Shown piece by piece: positions 1 through 8,731 of a DNA stretch of 64,000 nt (positions within the stretch are counted from its first letter, which is position 1; each line of letters opens with the position of its first letter). The notes beneath the pieces were generated by a model. The model ran no database searches. It was not told the DNA's origin and saw only the letters and a list, made by a program, of their open reading frames with translations. The stretch comes from Pseudomonas lurida (lineage in GTDB: Bacteria > Pseudomonadota > Gammaproteobacteria > Pseudomonadales > Pseudomonadaceae), in NCBI RefSeq assembly GCF_002563895.1, contig NZ_PDJB01000001.1, forward strand, positions 4,943,501 to 5,007,500, in the 5' to 3' direction. Position numbers and translations under genes: made by a program.

Positions 1-1180
1 CGGCGATAACTTTGCACACGGTCGACGGCACCGGGATGCCGATGGTGCCGATCTGGATATGCTGGATCGGGTTCACGGTGGCCACCGGGCTGGTTTCGGT
101 CATGCCGTAGCCTTCGCAGATGCCACAACCGGTCACGGCCTTCCAACGCTCGGCCGCCGCCAACTGCAGGGCCATGCCGCCCGACAGGGTGACTTTCAGC
201 GCGGAGAAGTCCAGCTTGCGGAACGCCTCGTTGTTGCACAGCGCCACGAACAGGGTGTTCAAGCCGACAAAGCCGCTGAACTTCCACTTCGACAGTTCCT
301 TGACCATCGCCGGCAGGTCGCGCGGGTTACTGATCAGGATGTTGTGGTTGCCGATCAGCATCATCGCCATGCAATGAAAGGTGAACGCGTAGATGTGGTA
401 CAGCGGCAGCGGCGTGATCAGGATCTCGCAACCTTCGTTGAGGTTGGAACCCATCAGCGCCTTGCATTGCAGCATGTTGGCGACCAGGTTGCGGTGGGTG
501 AGCATCGCGCCCTTGGCCACGCCGGTAGTGCCGCCGGTGTATTGCAGCACGGCCACGTCACCGCTGGCCGGGCTGGCGTCGCTGACCGGTTGACCGTGCC
601 CCTTGGCCAGCACGTCGTTGAACTTGATCGCCTTGGGCAGGTGGTAAGCCGGGACCATTTTCTTCACGTACTTGATGACGCTGTTGATCAGCAGACGCTT
701 GAGTGGCGGCAACAGGTCGGCGACTTCAGTGACGATCACGTGCTTGACGGCGGTCTTGGGCACGACCTTTTCCGCCAGGTGCGCCATGTTGGCCAGGCAC
801 ACCAGGGCCTTGGCGCCGGAGTCGTTGAATTGGTGTTCCATTTCCCGCGCGGTGTACAGCGGGTTGGTGTTGACCACGATCAGGCCGGCGCGGATGGCAC
901 CGAACACAGCGACCGGGTACTGGAGGACATTGGGCAGTTGCACGGCGATTCGATCGCCGGGCTTCAAGTCAGTGTGCTGTTGCAGGTACGCGGCGAAGGC
1001 GCCGGACAATTCGTACAATTCACCGTAGGTGATCGTCTTGCCCAGGTTGCTGAAAGCCGGTTTGTTGGCGAAGCGCTGGCAGGACTGCTTCAGTACCGCC
1101 TGAATATTCGGATACTCGTCTGGATTGATTTCTGCAGCAATCCCGGCGGGGTACTTATCCTTCCAAAAGTCTTCGTTCAT
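1..1180 (-). CDS. fadD1: Long-chain fatty acid-CoA ligase, 3' end outside window
   Basis: This enzyme activates fatty acids to acyl-CoA through an acyl-adenylate, the entry step of beta-oxidation. About 393 N-terminal codons are present; the C-terminal lid domain lies left of the window. The protein begins MNEDFWKDKYPAG, typical of Pseudomonas FadD. The adenylate-forming P-loop (YTGGTTGVAKGA) is near 505-545 and the YGMTETSP motif near 75-115. The ATG at 1180 has GAGGAG about ten bases upstream. The paralogue fadD2 lies directly upstream on the same strand, the tandem order known from P. aeruginosa. The family is certain; the split between FadD1 and FadD2 rests on that order. Confidence 0.93.
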   Translation of the reverse strand, partial: MNEDFWKDKYPAGIAAEINPDEYPNIQAVLKQSCQRFANKPAFSNLGKTITYGELYELSGAFAAYLQQHTDLKPGDRIAVQLPNVLQYPVAVFGAIRAGLIVVNTNPLYTAREMEHQFNDSGAKALVCLANMAHLAEKVVPKTAVKHVIVTEVADLLPPLKRLLINSVIKYVKKMVPAYHLPKAIKFNDVLAKGHGQPVSDASPASGDVAVLQYTGGTTGVAKGAMLTHRNLVANMLQCKALMGSNLNEGCEILITPLPLYHIYAFTFHCMAMMLIGNHNILISNPRDLPAMVKELSKWKFSGFVGLNTLFVALCNNEAFRKLDFSALKVTLSGGMALQLAAAERWKAVTGCGICEGYGMTETSPVATVNPIQHIQIGTIGIPVPSTVCKVIA

Positions 1181-1221
1181 GGAAGCCCACTCCTCAGCGA
1201 CGTCAGCGACGCGAATTCATC

Positions 1222-1238
1222 ATCGCATTTGATGCGAT
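1222..1238. promoter_or_regulatory. Palindrome ATCGCAT-N3-ATGCGAT upstream of fadD1
   Basis: Perfect 7-bp arms flank a 3-bp spacer, ending 42 bp upstream of the fadD1 start codon. Size, symmetry and position fit a dimeric repressor operator. I do not recognise the cognate regulator, so this is a sequence observation with an inferred role. Confidence 0.4.
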
Positions 1239-1460
1239 TATTATTGGTGTATGTTTTTTTAGGTGAATCTGGCGCTTTCAAGCAGGCCGAGACGTCACAA
1301 AGCGCGCCGAGAGTAGCAGCTTTGCCAAGGGCCGCCTAGAGCCAAAGGGGGGGCCTACAGTCATAATCACGACTGTCCTACAATAATTGGTCACGGTTTA
1401 AACGTCGCTGAAATTCCCCCGCCAAAGGCTCTGGAATGGGCCTTACAGACCAATAAAAAA

Positions 1461-1556
1461 CAATGTGGGAGCTGGCTTCCCTGCGATTGCGATCTGTCAG
1501 CCGATACATCTAGCGACTGAAACACCGTTATCGCAGGCAAGCCAGCTCCCACATTG
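1461..1556. repeat. REPIN (paired inverted REP sequences)
   Basis: Two inverted REP units face each other. The left arm reads GTGGGAGCTGGCTTCCCTGCG and its near-complement ends GCCAGCTCCCACATTG. This is the AGCTGGCTTGCCTGCGATAG subtype also found at 28.8, 59.4 and 63.0 kb. Confidence 0.9.
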
Positions 1557-1572
1557 TTTACCGCCTTTCACA

Positions 1573-3261
1573 TCAGGCGATGTCGCGCAGCTCCCTGCGC
1601 AGAATCTTGCCCACTGGCGTCATCGGCAACGACTCGCGCAACACAATATGCTTGGGCACCTTGTACCCCGTGAAGTTGGTCTTGCAGTACGCCTTCAACT
1701 CCTCGAGGCTCACGCCTTGCGCACGCGCCACCACGAACAGCTTCACCGCCTCCCCCGTGCGGTCATCCGGCACGCCGATCACAGCACAATTGGCCACGGC
1801 CGGGTGGGCCATCACCACGTCTTCGATCTCGTTGGGGTAGACGTTGAAGCCCGAGACGATGATGAGGTCTTTCTTGCGGTCGACGATGCGCACGAAGCCA
1901 TCGTCGTCGATCACGGCGATGTCACCAGTCTTCAGCCAGCCCTCGACGTCCAGCGCTTCGGCCGTGGCGGCCGGTTGCTGCCAGTAGCCTTTCATCACCT
2001 GCGGGCCCTTGATGCACAACTCGCCGCGCTCACCCAACGGCAGCTCGACACCCTGGTCATCGATCACCTTCATCGCCGTGGCCGGTACGGGAATGCCCAC
2101 AGTGCCCAGGCGAGATTTGTTGCCGTAGGGGTTGGTGCTGGCCACCGGCGAGGTTTCCGTCAGGCCGTAGCCCTCGCCAATCGCGCAGCCGGTGATCTGC
2201 TCCCAGCGCTCGGCCGTGGCCTTGATCAGCGCGGTGCCGCCAGAGTTGGTGAGCTTGAGGTGGGAGAAGTCCAGGCTCTTGAAGTCTGGATGGTCCATTA
2301 AAGCCACGAACAGCGTGTTAAGCCCCAGCAGCCCGGTAAAGCGCCACTTTTTCAGCTCCTTGATAAAGCCACCGATGTCCCGCGGGTTGGTGATCAGTAC
2401 GTTGTGGTTGCCGGACACCATCATGCACATGCAATTCGCGGTGAAGGCATAGATGTGGTACAGCGGCAGCGGCGCGATCATCACCTCCTGCCCTTCCTTG
2501 ATCAGCGGGTGGCCGTCATCACCGGTCTGGGACATGCAGGCGCGTACCTGTTGCATGTTCGCCACCAGGTTGCCATGGGTGAGCATCGCGCCCTTGGCCA
2601 GGCCGGTGGTGCCACCGGTGTATTGCAGCACGGCAATGTCGTCCAGGGTTACCGGGTGGCGAGTCACCCCCAGGCCCGCGCCCATGCGCAAGGCACGCTT
2701 GAACGACACTGCACGCGGCAGGCTGTAGGCCGGGACCATCTTCTTGACCTTGTCGACCAGGGTGTTGACCAGCCAGCCCTTGGCGGCGGGCATGAAGTCA
2801 CCCATCTTGGCTTCGATCAGGTAGTCGATCTCGGTGTCGCTGCACACCTCCTGCACCCGCGAGCCGAACAGGTTGAGGTACACCAGCGCACGCACGCCGG
2901 CGTCCTTGAACTGGTGGCGCATCTCGCGCGGGGTGTACAGCGGGTTGGTATTGACCACGATCAGGCCGGCGCGCAAGGCGCCGAACACCGCAATCGGGTA
3001 GTGCAGCACGTTGGGCATCTGCACCGCGATACGGTCGCCGGGCTTGAGATCGGTATGCTGTTGCAGGTAACCGGCGAACGCCGCGCTCTGGCGTTCAAGC
3101 TCGGCGTAGGTGAGGGTGATGCCCATGTTGCTGAATGCCGGACGGTCGGCAAAGGCCTTGCAGGAACGCTCGAACACCTCGATCACCGACTTGTAGGCAG
3201 AGAGGTCGATGTCATTGGGAACGCCCGCCGCGCGTTTGTCATTCCAGAAATCAGGTTGCAT
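1573..3261 (-). CDS. fadD2: Long-chain fatty acid-CoA ligase (second copy)
   Basis: A complete 562-residue acyl-CoA synthetase of the ANL adenylate-forming family, close to the usual length of about 560. Visible motifs are the P-loop YTGGTTGLAKGA (about residues 215-226), GYGLTETSP (about 365), GWLKTGDI, the hinge DRKKDLIIVSGFNVYPNEIE, and the catalytic lysine in PVGKILRRELRD near the C-terminus. All catalytic elements are intact, so both fadD copies look functional. It lies upstream of fadD1 on the same strand and divergent from the lipase-like gene at 3484. In P. aeruginosa the paired FadDs have overlapping substrate ranges; I infer the same here. Confidence 0.94.
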   Translation of the reverse strand: MQPDFWNDKRAAGVPNDIDLSAYKSVIEVFERSCKAFADRPAFSNMGITLTYAELERQSAAFAGYLQQHTDLKPGDRIAVQMPNVLHYPIAVFGALRAGLIVVNTNPLYTPREMRHQFKDAGVRALVYLNLFGSRVQEVCSDTEIDYLIEAKMGDFMPAAKGWLVNTLVDKVKKMVPAYSLPRAVSFKRALRMGAGLGVTRHPVTLDDIAVLQYTGGTTGLAKGAMLTHGNLVANMQQVRACMSQTGDDGHPLIKEGQEVMIAPLPLYHIYAFTANCMCMMVSGNHNVLITNPRDIGGFIKELKKWRFTGLLGLNTLFVALMDHPDFKSLDFSHLKLTNSGGTALIKATAERWEQITGCAIGEGYGLTETSPVASTNPYGNKSRLGTVGIPVPATAMKVIDDQGVELPLGERGELCIKGPQVMKGYWQQPAATAEALDVEGWLKTGDIAVIDDDGFVRIVDRKKDLIIVSGFNVYPNEIEDVVMAHPAVANCAVIGVPDDRTGEAVKLFVVARAQGVSLEELKAYCKTNFTGYKVPKHIVLRESLPMTPVGKILRRELRDIA

Positions 3262-3483
3262 TATTCTTGTCCTCTTACCTGAGTGTGTCCGGCCGCTGCA
3301 GTTGTAAAAAGTCTACATCTATAAAAAGCGGAGCTCAGGGGACGTTAGCAGCTATGGCCAAACAGGCAAATACAGGAAACAGCGTCATTAATTGCGTGAA
3401 TCTTCCTACAAGGCCTTGCGCTGATCAGACGCTTGCCGTGGGATGAGCTATACACTGCAACGACCCCGAGCAAAGGAAGCGCC

Positions 3484-4428
3484 ATGAACCACAGTACCTT
3501 CTGGCTGACCGCGAATGACCGCAGCCGCCTGTACGTCAATCAATGGATGCCCGACGGCACGCCCAAAGCCCTGGTGATGCTGTCGCATGGCATGGCCGAG
3601 CACAGCGGGCGCTACGCGCGCCTGGCCGAGGCCTTGTGCGCCGCCGGTTACGGCCTGTACGCGCTGGACCAGCGTGGCCACGGCCGCACCGCCGACGAAG
3701 GCACCCTGGGCCTGTACGCCGAAAAGGATGGCTGGAACAAAGTGGTGGGCGACCTGGCGAGCCTCAACCAGCATATCGGCCAGCAGCAGCCGGGGTTGCC
3801 GATCATGCTGCTGGGCCACAGCATGGGCAGCTACATCGCCCAGGCTTACCTGCTGCATCACAGCGCCAGCCTCAATGGCGCGATTCTCAGCGGTTCGAAT
3901 TTCCAGCCGGTGGCGCTGTACCGCGCCGCACGAGTGATCGCCCGGATCGAACGCCTACGCCAGGGCTTGCGCGGGCGTAGCGCGCTGATCGAATTCCTGT
4001 CGTTTGGATCATTCAACAAGGCCTTCACACCCAATCGCACCGCTTTCGACTGGCTCAGCCGCGACCCGGCCGAGGTCGACAAGTACATCAACGACCCACT
4101 GTGCGGGTTCCGCTGCACCAACCAGCTGTGGATCGACCTGCTCGGCGGCTTGCAGCAAATCAGTAAAGCGTCCAATCTCGCGCAGATCGATCCAGGCCTG
4201 CCGGTCCTGGTAATGGGCGGCGAATGTGATCCGGTGAGTGAAGGCAAGCGTCTCAAAAGCCTGGCCGACGCCCTGCGTGAAGCCGGCTGCCAGCACCTGC
4301 AACTGAATATCTACCCGCAGGCGCGTCACGAAGTGTTCAATGAAACCAACCGTGACCAGGTCACCGGGGACGTGCTGACATGGCTCGACCAGGCCCTGAC
4401 CTTGCGCAGGCCCGCCCGCTGCGAATAA
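3484..4428 (+). CDS. Alpha/beta hydrolase, lysophospholipase / monoacylglycerol lipase family
   Basis: A 314-residue serine hydrolase, homologous in position to P. aeruginosa PA3301 beside fadD2. The nucleophile elbow is GHSMG at residues 111-115 (Ser113). The oxyanion region is LSHGMAEHSGRY (34-44), and DQRGHGRT (62-69) is typical of the Hydrolase_4 family. The acid (GGECDPVSE) and histidine (ARHEVFNE) of the triad are visible near the C-terminus. No signal peptide is seen, so it is probably cytoplasmic. The ATG at 3484 follows AAAGGAAG and is preferred over in-frame upstream codons. The context (fadD pair, phaJ) suggests release or turnover of fatty acyl chains; the exact substrate is unknown. 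Confidence 0.85.
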   Translation: MNHSTFWLTANDRSRLYVNQWMPDGTPKALVMLSHGMAEHSGRYARLAEALCAAGYGLYALDQRGHGRTADEGTLGLYAEKDGWNKVVGDLASLNQHIGQQQPGLPIMLLGHSMGSYIAQAYLLHHSASLNGAILSGSNFQPVALYRAARVIARIERLRQGLRGRSALIEFLSFGSFNKAFTPNRTAFDWLSRDPAEVDKYINDPLCGFRCTNQLWIDLLGGLQQISKASNLAQIDPGLPVLVMGGECDPVSEGKRLKSLADALREAGCQHLQLNIYPQARHEVFNETNRDQVTGDVLTWLDQALTLRRPARCE

Positions 4429-4497
4429 CTTTTCTTTTAAAATCAGCCGTTTAAAATCGGTCGATAATGACCGTTTAGCCACAGGATGCACCTTTAG

Positions 4498-4968
4498 ATG
4501 ACCCAGGTAACCAACACCCCGTACGAAGCCCTTGAAGTCGGCCAGACCGCCAGCTACAGCAAATTGGTGGAAGAGCGCGATATCCAGCTGTTCGCCGCGA
4601 TGTCCGGTGACCACAACCCGGTGCACCTGGATGCCGAGTACGCCAAGGCGACCATGTTCAAGGAGCGTATCGCCCATGGCATGTTCAGCGGCGCCCTGAT
4701 CAGCGCGGCAGTAGCCTGCGAGCTGCCTGGCCCGGGCACGATCTACATCGGCCAGCAGATGAGCTTCCAGAAGCCGGTAAAGATCGGTGACACACTGACC
4801 GTACGCCTGGAAATTCTCGAGAAGCTGCCGAAATTTCGCGTGCGCATCGCCACCCGCGTGTTCAACCAGCGTGATGAGTTGGTGGTGGACGGCGAGGCGG
4901 AGATTTTGGCGCCGCGTAAGCAGCAGGTTGTTACTTTGACCGAGCTGCCCGCAATCACCATCGGCTGA
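4498..4968 (+). CDS. phaJ1: (R)-specific enoyl-CoA hydratase, MaoC-like
   Basis: This 156-residue single hot-dog protein hydrates trans-2-enoyl-CoA to (R)-3-hydroxyacyl-CoA, linking beta-oxidation to polyhydroxyalkanoate precursors. The catalytic signature SGDHNPVHLD holds Asp38 and His43, the same five-residue spacing as the Asp31/His36 dyad of Aeromonas PhaJ. The overhang segment ERIAHGMFSGALIS follows. Length and sequence closely match P. aeruginosa PhaJ1 (PA3302). The gene follows the hydrolase by 69 bp on the same strand. Because the fadD genes beside it produce the acyl-CoAs feeding this step, the cluster is metabolically coherent. Confidence 0.9.
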   Translation: MTQVTNTPYEALEVGQTASYSKLVEERDIQLFAAMSGDHNPVHLDAEYAKATMFKERIAHGMFSGALISAAVACELPGPGTIYIGQQMSFQKPVKIGDTLTVRLEILEKLPKFRVRIATRVFNQRDELVVDGEAEILAPRKQQVVTLTELPAITIG

Positions 4969-4997
4969 TTTCGATCTCAAAAATTTACACAATACAA

Positions 4998-5088
4998 ATG
5001 TGGGAACGGGCCTGCCCGCGAAAGCGATAGTTCAGTCAATAAAGATCAGACTGAAAAACCGCATTCGCGAGCAAGCCCGCTCCCACAT
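4998..5088. repeat. REPIN, GCGGGCTTGCTCGCGAATGC subtype
   Basis: An inverted REP pair sits between the convergent genes phaJ1 and the DUF2383 gene. The right arm GAGCAAGCCCGCTCCCACAT is intact; the left arm has several substitutions. Confidence 0.9.
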
Positions 5089-5114
5089 TAGTTACAGCAT
5101 TTACAGCGCGAAGC

Positions 5115-5582
5115 TTACGACTGGGCGCGAGCCTGGTTGCGCAGGGCTTTCACTTGGTCGTGGTTGCGTTGTGCGCCATGGAACTGACGCTCAACCAGGT
5201 CACGAATGCCCAGCAGGTTGTGCTTGTTGATCTTCTCGATCGCTTCCTTGTAAGCCTTGAGGGCGTGGTCTTCACCGCGCTCGGCTTCGTTCAGGACAGC
5301 CTCTTCATCTTTACCGGTGACCATCGACTTCACGTCGACCCAGCCACGGTGCAAAGCGCCGGCCACACTGCCGGACTCTTCCGGATCGCCACCCAAGGCA
5401 CGAACAGCGGTTTGCAGCTCGGCGGCTGCAGCTGCGCAATCAGCAGAGCGCTTCACAAACAGAGCCTTGAGCTCTGGATGCTTGATGTCTTCAGCACAAG
5501 TCGCGAAGCCTTTCTGGCCGTCTTTGCTGGTCTCGATCAGGTCGTTGAGTACGGAGATCGATTCTTTGTTGATGTCAGTCAT
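5115..5582 (-). CDS. DUF2383 / PA2169-family four-helix-bundle protein
   Basis: A 155-residue, highly charged, all-helical protein without signal peptide. The N-terminal pattern ISVLNDLIETSKDGQKGFATCAEDI and the later NEAERGEDHALKAYKEAI match the ferritin-like PA2169/DUF2383 family. Members of that family are induced under stress or low oxygen; the biochemical role is not established. The sequence retains several His/Glu residues (HPELK, ERGEDH, QFHGAQRNHDQ), but I cannot say whether they bind metal. It is divergent from the DUF3820 gene, with 206 bp between them. Confidence 0.8.
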   Translation of the reverse strand: MTDINKESISVLNDLIETSKDGQKGFATCAEDIKHPELKALFVKRSADCAAAAAELQTAVRALGGDPEESGSVAGALHRGWVDVKSMVTGKDEEAVLNEAERGEDHALKAYKEAIEKINKHNLLGIRDLVERQFHGAQRNHDQVKALRNQARAQS

Positions 5583-5788
5583 TTTTCAATTCCTTGTGCG
5601 GGTTAAGAAACGTGTCTTAGTAATTGCAGCACCCGTGCCAGGTTTTAAAAAATAAAATTTTCATTGATTTTCAATAGCTTACGAATTATTGAACCATCTG
5701 TATCTACGTTATTTGCATGATCTGTCATTTGGCCTTCATGCAGAATGCCTGTATTTTCCAAGACTTCGCCCTCCACCGCGCGACGCTC

Positions 5789-6025
5789 ATGAATCCGGAA
5801 AAACTCGAACTACTGATCACCCGCGAGATGCCTTTCGGCAAATACAAGGGACGAATTATTGCTGACCTGCCCGGACCCTACCTGAACTGGTTCGCCCGTG
5901 AAGGTTTCCCTCACGGCGAACTGGGCGGTTTGCTGGCCTTGATGCAGGAAATCGACCACAACGGTTTATCGGAATTGCTGGAACCGCTGCGCGCGAAACA
6001 CGGCAAACCCGCCCCTCGCCATTAA
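5789..6025 (+). CDS. DUF3820 family small protein
   Basis: A 78-residue cytoplasmic protein starting MNPEKLELL. The core MPFGKYKGRIIADLPGPYL followed by NWFAREGFPHGELG is the DUF3820 signature. Some annotations call this family quorum-sensing-regulated virulence factors, without a known activity. An in-frame ATG at 5717 would add 24 residues outside the family, so 5789 is chosen. The next gene starts 11 bp after the stop codon, so the two are probably cotranscribed. Confidence 0.8.
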   Translation: MNPEKLELLITREMPFGKYKGRIIADLPGPYLNWFAREGFPHGELGGLLALMQEIDHNGLSELLEPLRAKHGKPAPRH

Positions 6026-6035
6026 GAGCCCCTCT

Positions 6036-7211
6036 ATGCCACGCAATGCAGACAACGAAGGTCACTGGCGGGCCATCGCCGAGCGCTACGCCCTGGAGCC
6101 CGGCCCGATCAACCTGGAAAACGGTTACTTCGGCCGCATGAGCCGCGCGGTGCAGGCGCACTACCTGGAGCAGGTTGCGTTTATCAACCGGAGTAACTCG
6201 CTGTATGTGCGTCAGGCATTTGAACAAGGCGAGAACGTCGAGATTCGCCGGCAACTGGCCGAGATGATCAACGTCGACCCGGCGTCCGTGGCGTTTACCC
6301 GTAACGCGACCGAAGCATTGCAATCACTGATCCGCAACTACAACCGCCTGCAACCGGGTGACCAGGTGCTGATCAGTGACCTGGAGTACGACACGGTCAA
6401 AGGGGCCATGCGTTGGCTGGCCGGTTACCGAGGTGTGGAGGTGATCGAACTTTCCCACACTCATCCGGCCAGTTTCGACAGCCTGGTGCAGACGTATCGC
6501 GATGCATTCGCTCAGTACCCGCGCCTCAAGCTGATGGCGCTGACCCATGTCACCCACCGCACTGGCCTGGTGATGCCCGTCGAAGCCATTGCCCAGGTTG
6601 CGCGTGAACACGGTGTGGACGTGATCCTCGATGGTGCCCATGCCCTGGGCCAGATTGAATTCAACCTGGCCGCGCTGGGCATCCAGTTCGCCGGTTTCAA
6701 CCTGCACAAATGGATCGGCGCACCGCTGACCCTGGGCTTCCTTTACATCGCGCCGGAACGCCTGGCCGATATCGACCCCGACATGGGCGAGTTCCATTAC
6801 CCCGCCACCGATGTGCGTGCCCGTACGCCGTACAGCACGCCAAACTTTCCGGCCTTGATGACCTTGCCGTTGGTGTTTGAAGAACATCGGCAACTGGGTG
6901 GCGCCGCAGCTAAAGGGGCACGGGTGAACTACCTACGCGACCTGTGGGTGAGCCAAGTGCGGGCGTTAGCGGGGGTTGAGGTGCTGACGCCAGATGATCC
7001 GCGACTGTATTGCGGGATCACGGCGTTCAAGTTCACCGGGCGCGACCAGCAGGTGATGGTGGACAGGCTGCTCCGGGACTACAACCTGTTCACCACCACG
7101 CGCACGGGCGCGGCGTTTGGGACCTGTATCCGCGTGACGCCGGGGTTACTGACGTCGGCGGCGGACATCAACGTGCTGGTCAACGCCATTGATAAACTAA
7201 ACGCAGATTAA
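6036..7211 (+). CDS. Class V aminotransferase, isopenicillin-N-epimerase-like
   Basis: A 391-residue PLP enzyme of fold type I, class V. The PLP-binding aspartate is in VILDGAHALGQ and the Schiff-base lysine is in NLHKWIGAPL. SVAFTRNATEALQSL near residues 85-100 forms the phosphate-binding region. Class V includes cysteine desulfurases, epimerases and racemases. There is no catalytic-cysteine loop typical of NifS/IscS, so an epimerase or lyase-like role is more likely. The substrate is unknown. It is the second gene of a short operon with the DUF3820 gene. Confidence 0.8.
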   Translation: MPRNADNEGHWRAIAERYALEPGPINLENGYFGRMSRAVQAHYLEQVAFINRSNSLYVRQAFEQGENVEIRRQLAEMINVDPASVAFTRNATEALQSLIRNYNRLQPGDQVLISDLEYDTVKGAMRWLAGYRGVEVIELSHTHPASFDSLVQTYRDAFAQYPRLKLMALTHVTHRTGLVMPVEAIAQVAREHGVDVILDGAHALGQIEFNLAALGIQFAGFNLHKWIGAPLTLGFLYIAPERLADIDPDMGEFHYPATDVRARTPYSTPNFPALMTLPLVFEEHRQLGGAAAKGARVNYLRDLWVSQVRALAGVEVLTPDDPRLYCGITAFKFTGRDQQVMVDRLLRDYNLFTTTRTGAAFGTCIRVTPGLLTSAADINVLVNAIDKLNAD

Positions 7212-7257
7212 ACCTCCCACATTTGGCTCCTTGGTGGGCTCGAGGTTTTCTACAGGC

Positions 7258-7290
7258 AAAAAAAAGCGGTACACCGACCAAGTGCACCGC
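7258..7290 (-). terminator. Rho-independent terminator of eda
   Basis: Read on the minus strand: GCGGTGCAC, a 7-nt loop, GTGTACCGC, then eight T. The stem is 9 bp with one G/A mismatch. It lies 45 bp past the eda stop codon. Confidence 0.85.
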
Positions 7291-7334
7291 AAAAATGCCG
7301 TTAAGCACAGCAACAACGATTCAGTAAAAGCAGA

Positions 7335-8000
7335 TCAATCCAGCAGCGCCAGCGCCTCGGCGGTGACTTCCTGGATGCGAGCCCAGTCGCCGTTCTTGAC
7401 CCACTCAGGGTCCAGCATCCAGCTACCGCCCACGCACATCACGTTTTTCAACGCCATGTAGTTTTTGATGTTGGCCGGGCCAACGCCGCCAGTCGGGCAG
7501 AATTTCACTTCGCCGAACGGGCCGCCGAGGGCCTTGATCGCAGCCACGCCACCGCTGACTTCGGCCGGGAACAGCTTGAAGCGACGGTAGCCCAGGCCAT
7601 AACCTTCCATGATGCCCGAGGCATTGCTGATGCCCGGCAGCAGAGGGATCGGGCTGTGCACCGAGGCTTCCAGCAGATCGCGGGTAATGCCCGGGGTAAC
7701 GATGAACTGCGAGCCAGCCACTTCGGCCGCTTCGAGCATGTGGCGGTCGAGCACGGTGCCAGCACCGGTGCACAGCTCAGGGCGCTGCTCGCGCAATACC
7801 TGGATGGCCTTGAGGCCGAACTCGGAACGCAGGGTCACTTCCAATGCGGTCAAACCACCGGCTGCCAGGGCATCGGCCAGCGGCAGGATGTCCTGTTCGC
7901 GGGCGATGGTGATCACCGGCAGGATCCGCGCCTTGGCGCAGAGGCTGTCGATCAGGGCAACTTTATCCGCCATGGACACGGTCGGTTGGGGGCTATTCAT
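7335..8000 (-). CDS. eda: 2-dehydro-3-deoxy-phosphogluconate (KDPG) aldolase
   Basis: Splits KDPG into pyruvate and glyceraldehyde-3-phosphate, the last step of the Entner-Doudoroff pathway. The 221-residue protein has the class I aldolase motifs: ALEVTLRSE with the catalytic glutamate, the Schiff-base lysine in RRFKLFPAE, and the phosphate-binding CPTGGVGPANI. The ATG at 8000 (MNSPQPTVSM) has AAGGA nine bases upstream and is preferred over in-frame starts at 8021 and 8027. It is the third gene of zwf-pgl-eda; pgl ends 17 bp upstream. Confidence 0.96.
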   Translation of the reverse strand: MNSPQPTVSMADKVALIDSLCAKARILPVITIAREQDILPLADALAAGGLTALEVTLRSEFGLKAIQVLREQRPELCTGAGTVLDRHMLEAAEVAGSQFIVTPGITRDLLEASVHSPIPLLPGISNASGIMEGYGLGYRRFKLFPAEVSGGVAAIKALGGPFGEVKFCPTGGVGPANIKNYMALKNVMCVGGSWMLDPEWVKNGDWARIQEVTAEALALLD

Positions 8001-8017
8001 AGCGGCTGATCCTTGGC

Positions 8018-8731
8018 TCATGGGCACCAGTAAATCTCTAATGTAGGTTGCAGAAACGCGCGAATCGGCATGGCAGCAACGTCGTCACTGGCCAGCGCGG
8101 CGCTCAAGGTGGTCAATTTCGAACTGCCGGAAATCGACAGGACGGTGTAGTGGGCCGTGGCCAGCAATGCGCGACTCATGGTCAGGCGCTGGTGTGGCAC
8201 GGTAGGCGCCAGCATCGGCCAGCAACGGCGGGTACCGTCGGCCTGCAGTGCTTCGGCGAGGTTCGGGCTGTTGGGAAACAGCGATGCAGTGTGGCCGTCA
8301 TCGCCCATGCCCAGCACCAGCACATCAATGGCTGGCAGTTCGGCCAGCAGGCGATCGGCTTGCTCGGCAGCGTCTTCAAGCGTGGCGGCAGCGCTGTAGA
8401 GGCTGAGGAACCTGGCCTTGGCCGCCGGGCCTTGCAACAGGTGTTGTTTCAACAGGCCGGCATTGCTGTCGGCGTGTTCCACCGGCACCCAGCGTTCATC
8501 GGCCAGGGTAATGGTGACCTTGGACCAGTCCAGCCCCTGTTTGGCCAGGTGCTGGAAAAACGCCACGGGGCTGCGACCACCGGACACCACCAGGGTCGCT
8601 TCGCCACGGGCGCTGATGGCCGAGCGCAGTTGCTCGGCCACGTCGTTGGCCAGGCCTTCCGCCAAGAGCACCGGGGTGCGGTACTCGTGCGGGGTAACGC
8701 CCTCGGGCAGTTTCAATTCAGATATCGCCAT
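8018..8731 (-). CDS. pgl: 6-phosphogluconolactonase
   Basis: Hydrolyses 6-phosphogluconolactone to 6-phosphogluconate, after Zwf. The 237-residue protein ([10 protein letters not shown] start) shows [18 protein letters not shown] and [16 protein letters not shown], the conserved DevB-type motifs. The start at 8731 has GGGAGG spaced about eight bases; an in-frame ATG at 8746 would overlap that ribosome binding site. The start lies inside the last 14 bp of zwf, so translational coupling is likely. Confidence 0.95.
   Translation of the reverse strand: MAISELKLPEGVTPHEYRTPVLLAEGLANDVAEQLRSAISARGEATLVVSGGRSPVAFFQHLAKQGLDWSKVTITLADERWVPVEHADSNAGLLKQHLLQGPAAKARFLSLYSAAATLEDAAEQADRLLAELPAIDVLVLGMGDDGHTASLFPNSPNLAEALQADGTRRCWPMLAPTVPHQRLTMSRALLATAHYTVLSISGSSKLTTLSAALASDDVAAMPIRAFLQPTLEIYWCP

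Larger units (their letters stand above)
1181..1572. other. Intergenic region fadD2-fadD1 (392 bp)
   Basis: No convincing gene is present. The half next to fadD1 is AT-rich and probably holds the fadD1 promoter and a 17-bp palindrome at 1222-1238. The half next to fadD2 holds a REPIN at 1461-1556. A reading frame that crosses the REPIN into antisense fadD2 is a GC-bias shadow. Confidence 0.7.

Noticed and set aside
59..1339. Long open frames opposite real genes (for example 59-1339 plus, 57782-59404 minus, 52644-54050 minus)
   Set aside because: They are antisense to clear conserved genes, have Q/H/V/G-rich composition typical of GC-bias shadows, and no domains.
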